Of a stretch of 27,599 bases of DNA, positions 21,994 to 27,599 are shown piece by piece. The position numbers were made by a program, and so were the translations under genes. Position 1 is the stretch's first letter; every line of letters starts with the position of its first letter. The notes below the pieces were generated by a model. The model was not told the DNA's origin and ran no database searches. It worked only from the letters and a program-made list of their open reading frames with translations. Source of the DNA: Irineochytrium annulatum (lineage: Eukaryota; Chytridiomycota; Chytridiomycetes; Chytridiales; Chytridiaceae). Where the stretch lies: contig JADGJL010000219.1 of NCBI GenBank assembly GCA_027600665.1, positions 1 through 27,599 of the forward strand, read 5' to 3'.

Positions 21994-23146
21994 ATGAGCA
22001 ACGCGCCTGAATGGATCGTCGACTGCGACCTCGGCATCGACGACGTGTCGAGCCTGCTGATCGCCCTCTCCCACCCTGAGGTCTCTCGCGTTCGGGCAAT
22101 CACAGTCGTCGATGGCAACGTCTCCGTTCAAGTGGGCGTCGAAAACTCCCAGCGGATTCTCGCGCTTTTCGACCGGCGCGACATCCCCATTCACCGAGGG
22201 CCACCGGGACCGCTGCTTCCGAACCTTGGCGAAAAAATCTGTTGGTCTGGCCATGGGGTCGATGGTATCGGAAACTTCTCGCTCGACCCGGAGTATGCCT
22301 CCTTCTCCCGCGATCACCTCGATGGCAAGGAGCCCCACCCCGTCAGCAGCGAGCCGGCAGCCGTGGCAATGGTCAGGACGCGTTTTTTTCGGATTACATT
22401 TTCTAATCCTCTGACATCAGGTCAGGATGGTCAACGAGAAGCCGGGCGAACTAGCAATCCTCGCGCTGGGACCCTTAACGAACGTCGCGATTGCTATCAA
22501 ACTGGACGAGAACTTCCTCGCCAAATGCAAGACCGTCGTCATCATGGGCGGCAGCTACCACGCCAAGGGCAACTCGAGCCGCGTCGCCGAGTTCAACTTC
22601 CACTGCGACCCGGACGCGGCCCACGTTGTCTTCGACAGCGCAACCTCTCTGGCCCAAAAGTCCTCCGCAGGGAACGCTCCTCCCAAGCTGGTGATCATGC
22701 CGTGGGAGACGACGCTGAAGCACGGGGTTGCGTGGGAGCAGTACGACAAATTGGTTGGGCGTGGCGCCGGCGCGCAGAAGACCAAACTGGGGACATTTTT
22801 GGCCGGTTATGCGAAGGGGTATGAGAGGTCATCAAGGCAGGCGTACGAGGAAGCGAAGCAGCAAGCGGCGGGCCGGGTGGATGTGCCGGGTCGGTTCGAT
22901 GTTGACACGGACGACGACCACTCTTTCCTGCTATGCGACGTCTACGCAGCCCTCATCCTCATGTATCCTGACGCCATCCTCTCCTACAAAGATTGGGACG
23001 TGAAAATTGAGCTTAGCGGGAAGCATACGAGGGGACAAATGCTGCTGGAGTGGTACAGGGCCACGCACGCGCCGAATGCGAGGGTGGTTCTGTCCATCGA
23101 CTCGAATAAGTTGCGGCACGTGTTCGAAAAAACTTTTATTGCTTGA
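21994..23146 (+). CDS. Inosine-uridine-preferring nucleoside hydrolase family
   Basis: Two exons: 21994-22371 and 22421-23146, giving 367 aa. The family hydrolyses the N-glycosidic bond of ribonucleosides to free base and ribose in nucleoside salvage. The calcium-binding aspartate cluster is seen as VDCDLGIDD (residues 9-17). ELAILALGPLTNVAIAIK and VVIMGGSYHAKGNSSRVAEF are the other family signatures, and NFHCDPDAAHVVFDS is the conserved N-x-x-x-D-P-D-A segment. The late region has DTDDDHSFLLCDVYAALILMYP. The intron (22372-22420) has a CTAAT/CTGAC region before CATCAG, and both the donor and the next exon begin with GTCAGGA. The ATG at 21994 directly precedes the catalytic Asp cluster, as expected. 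Confidence 0.96.
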
Positions 23147-23358
23147 TTTTTCACATCCTTCGCGAAGACGTTGCGATTACGACTGTTGTGCTTAAATAAT
23201 AATCTATCCATCAATATGCCCTGCGAACTTGACGTAAAGGAACAAAACAGCCGGAAAAAATGGCAGTAAATAAAACAATACAAGTGAAGGAAAGGAAAAA
23301 CCCGCACGTAATCATCAACGACCAGAATCACCGCCCTCATCCGCTCCCCATCATCCTA

Positions 23359-26300
23359 TCATCGGGATACATCTAAGTGTAAAAACAAGGTCGAGAACCT
23401 TATGACCTCCCCTCTCCTATTAAACAAAGGCGCATGCCGATATCCTTCCTCTAGGTTCACCATGGCAACAGTAAAGGTTCCAATAACTTCGTTTGTGATT
23501 TTCGAGTCACCGTCAAAGACCTGAAATCTTACAATTGAGTCAGTGACCGGCTTACAGCTACAACTGTACCTTAAAAACGCAAGCTCTGGGTCCACGACGT
23601 TAAACTTAAACGTCTCCCTCCAAGTTGGATTGAATCCTTGAAGAGGATCAGAACAAACAGAAGCTCGCACGTACTAAAAAGCAATGAGCACCCACCACTT
23701 CCACTTATCGCCTTAGTCCGATATTTCGTATCTGCTTCCCCCGCGTTCACCACCTCGATGTCGACATAAGGATCCGTGACCGTCCCAGCCCCGCCCTCCT
23801 TAGCCTTCGGCAGTTGATGCGCCGAAATCAACGTCACCGTTAGTACCGACTTCCTCGACTCAGAGGGCGTGTATCCAACCCCAAGCCCACCGACGCCGCT
23901 TCCGAATTTACGGACTGTCTCGGGCTTGAGAAAAAACCCACACCTTCCGTTCCCGGCGAATAGGGCCTGATTAAGCTGCATGCCTCTATCAAAGGTCTGG
24001 AAATTCATCGCCACCATCTGGCACCCGGCCGACCAGAGGGGAGCCGGGTCCGGGTTCGAGGAGTTGACGCGGAGAGGGGCTGGGTAAACACGGACAAGAT
24101 GACGAGCGGCGTGATGGCGAAGAAAGTGCGCAGGCCTTGGACGTCCCGAAAGGGACGGGGTTGAAGAGGAGGTGGGGGAAGGTATAGAAGAGTTTGAAGA
24201 GTTTAAGGAAGCACCCGCCGCGGCTCCCGACCCGACAGAAGCTTGAGGCGCGCCGAGGAAGCTCAGCGCTTTTGATTCGGATAGGGACACCATCTCATCA
24301 AATTTAAGAGCGTCTGGACAAAATCGACGTTAAAAGATCCACTAACGTTTCCAACGATTTCCACGCACCGGCGATGGTCGTTGTAGTGAACCGGACGGAC
24401 TTGCAGTAAACCACCAGATCAGACAGGCCCCTCGCGACCTGAAATCTCCGCTTATTTAACGGCGACCCTTTTTTCGTGACCGCTCCGGCCGTTTGTGTCT
24501 GAGGCTGTTGGTGTAAAACCACCTGCTGAATCTTCATATCCTCCATCGACGACTTCTTTCTCGTCAATGTCGATGAGGTCGAGGACGCACCGACAGGATA
24601 TTGTTTCTGAGGTAGACCCAGTGGCGACTCTGAACTCGGCGTTGAGGCCCCAATGGCTTGGGTCGGCGACATAGCGGGATTCGCAATCAACGCTACTATT
24701 GCGGCGAAGTCGCCAGCGGCGGAGATCGGGGAGGAGGTCGCCGAGGAAGTCACAACGGAGGTTGAGGAGGAAAGCGATGACGAATCGGCAAGAGATGCGT
24801 TTGCGAGATTTGGTGAACTAATGGAGAGTGTCGCTATGCTCTTCTTGTTAAGAGTCTTGTGACGTAGGAGAGAAGGAGATCCAAAAACACCATCCGTTGG
24901 TGCCGAGCGAGGTTGAGAGTCCCGCGCTGAGGAAAATGCTTACGACAAACAAATGCCTTAAAAGATATCTACCTTCCACCTCCACCCCGTCATCGTCCTC
25001 CGTCTCATATTCGAACTCATCCCCGACAGCATCTGGTGGAATTGTCTTACTCTGATTGTGAGACAAGCAAGAGTCATTAACGATAGGAAATCGTTCGCAT
25101 CATCTAACCTTCAGCAGGATTTTGTACTTTAACGCGGCTGGTGACGGAAGCTCCGTTTCGCCTTCCGAGAGCGGTGCTGTCAAAAGCGAGGTCCCCAAAA
25201 CCTCCGTGAGGATTTTGGCCATCATAAGCTGCTGGTCGGGTGAGCAGTGAAGCTCCAACGACAGAAAAAGAGGATACGGGGACGAAACGAAAGCATAGCG
25301 ATTTATGGCATCGATTGCGTCTTTGAATAGAATGCGGCCAGTCCTGTGGAGATTAATTATAAAGGACTAATAATCAAAATTACAAGGAGCGCTTATGATA
25401 AATCACGGGCCCGTTTGGTCCGTCGAAACAGTCCACTGTATCCCTTAGACGGTGACCATATCGTAGCGAAGAACTTACACTCGAGACACCGGCACCCTCT
25501 TTGCAATGCCCTGATATAGCCCTCCTCCGAGCTTTCGCTCGTCAGCTGGTCACCAAGCAAATACCTAAGCCACGAGTACAAAGGCAAATTTAATCAAACA
25601 AACAAAAAGAGCAAGGCAAAGAAAAACGAAGACAGTGATTGTCTCACGTGTTATGACTTGAGTTGATAAAATAGTCGCACAACGGCCGTGTCATATCCTG
25701 GTACACGTCGGTGTGCTTTTTCTTACAAATGGCGTTGTTGGCCGAGATCAAGAAGGCGGAGAAGTGGTCCATATCCATCAGATCAGGCTCGGCTGGACAG
25801 TACTTTCGATATACCTCCATGCACCTCGTAGGAGTCCACGACATCTGATGCAAAATATGAGCGCAGTGCCACTAACACTTTTCGTACCTTTTGCACGTCC
25901 ATAACGAATCGCTCAAACTCCTCGTATGTGAGCGACGACGGGTCAGTTTTCGCCAGGCTCGAAAACAGCTGGCCGATCTCAGGCCGAAACCGGAGCATAC
26001 GGTAAAGCCTCTCGAAGTTGTCGTACGTGATGTATCCACGTTTGCTGATGTCCGCGTTCTGCGTCGGAGGTAAATAATCAACTTAATGCTAATATTGCGC
26101 GCACGCGCCATAGCACTCGGAGATCAACAAACCTTGAAGGTACTCTTCACCTCGACCTTCGACAGCCTCACGTTCAGCCTTTTCATCAACGCCGTAACTT
26201 CGTCCAGGTCCAAAGTTCCTTTTCCCTTTTTGTCAATCTCGCCCCACATACCCCTCAGCCATGACCCCATACTCCGGTGGTGTGAGTCTCCGTCAGCCTG

Positions 26301-27028
26301 GGCGAGCAGAATGTGAAGGCCTGTAACCCAAGTCAAGCAGTCCTCCCGCGTCGGCGCCACTAAGCCACGCGTTTAGATATCGAAGTTACCACGCCTTCCG
26401 GCAACCTCGGCCGAAAAATAAGCGTACCCAAGTTCAACATCTTGTATTTGCCTCCAGCCACATAGATGATGCTGAAGGCGCGATCGTCCGCCTCGGAGAG
26501 CTTCCCATGTATCTCGAACGCCTTCGTGTTTTGCCCCAGCCTGATCTCCCTTATGGCCTGTATGTCCGCAGTCGACAAAGCCGACTTCTTCTTTTTGCTC
26601 TCCCAAGACATCTGCAGCGGGAGCAGGTCCACGCGAATGACCCTCTCCTCCGGCTTGGACGAGGCCTTGTTCGGGTACTTCAGCATGCGCGTTCCTTTCA
26701 GAAGGATGTTCTGAATCGCCTCGGCCGCGTCCACCGATGAGGCCATGACAGCGGCGGCAGAGTCGACGGGGCTCTCCCGGCCTGAGATTGACGGCGGGGT
26801 CGGGAGGAGGTTGTTGGAGCCGTCGAAGTCAGAGGGGCTTGAGGGCGGCGGGGAGGGCTCCGGAGCCGCGGGGGAGTCTGCCATTGCCGGGAGCGGATGC
26901 GCTTTCGGCCCGACCGGAAGTGACGGGCTGTTGCCGGACGATGAGGCCAGGTCTACTGGCCCTGCATCATCGGGTGGGCCTGCGCCAGTGGCCTGGACCT
27001 TGCTGCCGAGGTTGTCACCCTCGCCCAT
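23359..27028 (-). CDS. PLC1: Phosphoinositide-specific phospholipase C, delta type
   Basis: Twelve exons on the minus strand: 27028-26428, 26359-26133, 26058-25888, 25844-25648, 25564-25479, 25435-25384, 25343-25109, 25051-24973, 24926-24369, 24313-23696, 23636-23570 and 23527-23359, giving 1019 aa. It cleaves PIP2 to IP3 and diacylglycerol. After a P/S/A-rich N-terminus of about 100 residues comes a PH-like domain (about 100-220), then EF-hands ([15 protein letters not shown]). In the X domain His397 lies in [15 protein letters not shown] and His441 in [14 protein letters not shown], the two catalytic histidines at the usual spacing. An acidic then Ser-rich X-Y linker follows. The Y domain shows [41 protein letters not shown] and [14 protein letters not shown]. 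The C2 domain ends the protein with [14 protein letters not shown] and [13 protein letters not shown] Ser/Ala-rich insert lies inside the Y domain. One exon is only 52 nt. Confidence 0.98.
23528..23569 (-). other. PLC1: Stop-free 42-nt intron in the PLC C2 domain
   Basis: The minus-strand sequence starts GTACAG and ends TTGTAAG, with a CACTGAC branch-like site. At 42 nt it is the shortest intron of the securely identified genes. It is divisible by three and stop-free, so retention would insert 14 residues (including CSC). Splicing joins ELAFLR to FQVFDGDSK, the standard C2 beta-strand continuation. Confidence 0.75.
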
Positions 27029-27225
27029 GAACCATTAGATTTTCCACTCAATGATCCACACACATGGGGGTACCGAGGAAGGGACAAGGCCTGCATCTCA
27101 AGCTTCAGCATATCCTTTTTATTGTAAGTGGTATTCGTGGGCTGGCTCACAGTCCCACCGAGTCCGTTTCCGACTCCTTCCCCTTCCTCTCCCATCTAAG
27201 CGGGCACATGCGCAACGCCCAAGCG

Positions 27226-27557
27226 CTAGTACTCCCTCACCTCCCCGCTGAATGTTTTAAACTGCTTCGTCACAGATCTCCCGCTGCTAATCCATCCGCT
27301 GATCCCACCCTTCAAGGACATCACGTTCTTATAACCCATGCGCTTGACAGCATCCGCGGCAATCAACGAACGGTTACCCCCGCCGCAGTACAGAACGATC
27401 TCGTCGTAAGGGTCCGGAACAAAATGTTCCTAGAAGCAAATGCTACATTAGCACTAAAAGTCGCATGACGAGACCTCCTACAATGTCACGCTCCAAGCAG
27501 CCCCTGCCAGTGTACACCGCGTGAGGAATGAACCCAGAGTTCCACTCGTGGACCTCC
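27226..27557 (-). CDS. Rhodanese-domain protein (C-terminal part, cut by window edge)
   Basis: Two exons are visible on the minus strand, 27557-27482 and 27429-27226, with further exons beyond the right edge. The acceptor of the first visible exon is GTTTGCCAG, and bases 27558-27599 look intronic. The visible 93 residues include REVHEWNSGFIPHAV, YTGRGCLERDIEHFVPDPYD, the active-site loop in IVLYCGGGNRS (catalytic Cys followed by GGGNRS), ADAVKRMGYKNVMSLKGGI and SGW. Single-domain rhodaneses transfer sulfane sulfur to thiol acceptors such as cyanide or thioredoxin. The CGGGNRS loop and GRGCLERDIE segment are typical of one-domain bacterial-type and eukaryotic rhodaneses. The stop TAG lies 197 bp from the PLC start, in tandem. 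Confidence 0.94.
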
Positions 27558-27599
27558 CTGGCAAACAACGACACATAAAGATAAGAACCGGATGCGATG

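Noticed and set aside
21691..22338. Minus-strand ORF of 215 codons over the rhomboid 5' end and nucleoside hydrolase exon 1
   Set aside because: It overlaps two well-supported genes and its sequence shows no domain; it is a shadow frame.

Overview
The window reads as eukaryotic nuclear DNA, most probably from a fungus. Fourteen protein genes can be recognised, and all carry spliceosomal introns: about 60 in total, mostly 42-75 nt, with GT..AG ends and often a CTAAC/CTGAC-like branch site close to the acceptor. An F-BAR/C1/double-SH3 protein with Bzz1 architecture and a NodB-type polysaccharide deacetylase favour Fungi. A Ras-suppressor-1-like LRR protein, an EGF-like module in front of a rhomboid protease and the high intron density would suit an early-diverging (for example zoosporic) lineage. 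The fungal assignment comes from gene families; the lineage is inference.

Layout. 1-1651: no convincing gene. 1652-2567 (+): RSU1-like leucine-rich-repeat protein. 2634-3170 (-): dithiol glutaredoxin. 3292-3910 (+): NatC catalytic subunit NAA30. 3911-5189: intergenic, with one candidate small spliced gene (4303-4811, -). 5190-7602 (-): mitochondrial ATP synthase alpha subunit, ten exons. 7951-9673 (+): membrane-anchored polysaccharide deacetylase-like protein. 9862-12921 (-): Bzz1-like endocytic adaptor, twelve exons including a 4-nt microexon. 13112-14617 (-): WD40-like protein. 14773-15575 (-): secreted cysteine-rich protein. 15793-16681 (+): mitochondrial ribosomal protein uL29m. 16682-17901: mostly unassigned, with a possible small spliced frame. 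17902-20492 (-): threonyl-tRNA synthetase, with an in-frame upstream extension that looks like a mitochondrial presequence. 20634-21805 (-): secretory-pathway rhomboid protease with an EGF-like domain. 21994-23146 (+): inosine-uridine-type nucleoside hydrolase. 23359-27028 (-): phosphoinositide-specific phospholipase C (PH, EF-hand, X, Y, C2). 27226 to the right edge (-): rhodanese-domain protein, 5' end missing.

Genes are tightly packed, with several divergent pairs sharing 120-350 bp (glutaredoxin/NAA30, ATP1/deacetylase, cysteine-rich/uL29m, rhomboid/nucleoside hydrolase). Three are nuclear genes for mitochondrial function (ATP1, uL29m, possibly the long ThrRS form). Bzz1 and PLC both act at the plasma membrane in phosphoinositide or actin processes, but nothing shows a dedicated multigene system here. 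The most distinctive observations are the 4-nt microexon that completes the C1 zinc site, stop-free introns of length divisible by three inside the SH3, WD40 and C2 domains, and the dual-start ThrRS. Exon borders were derived by eye from reading-frame continuity, splice consensus and family motifs; a one-base numbering ambiguity remains near 19261-19294.
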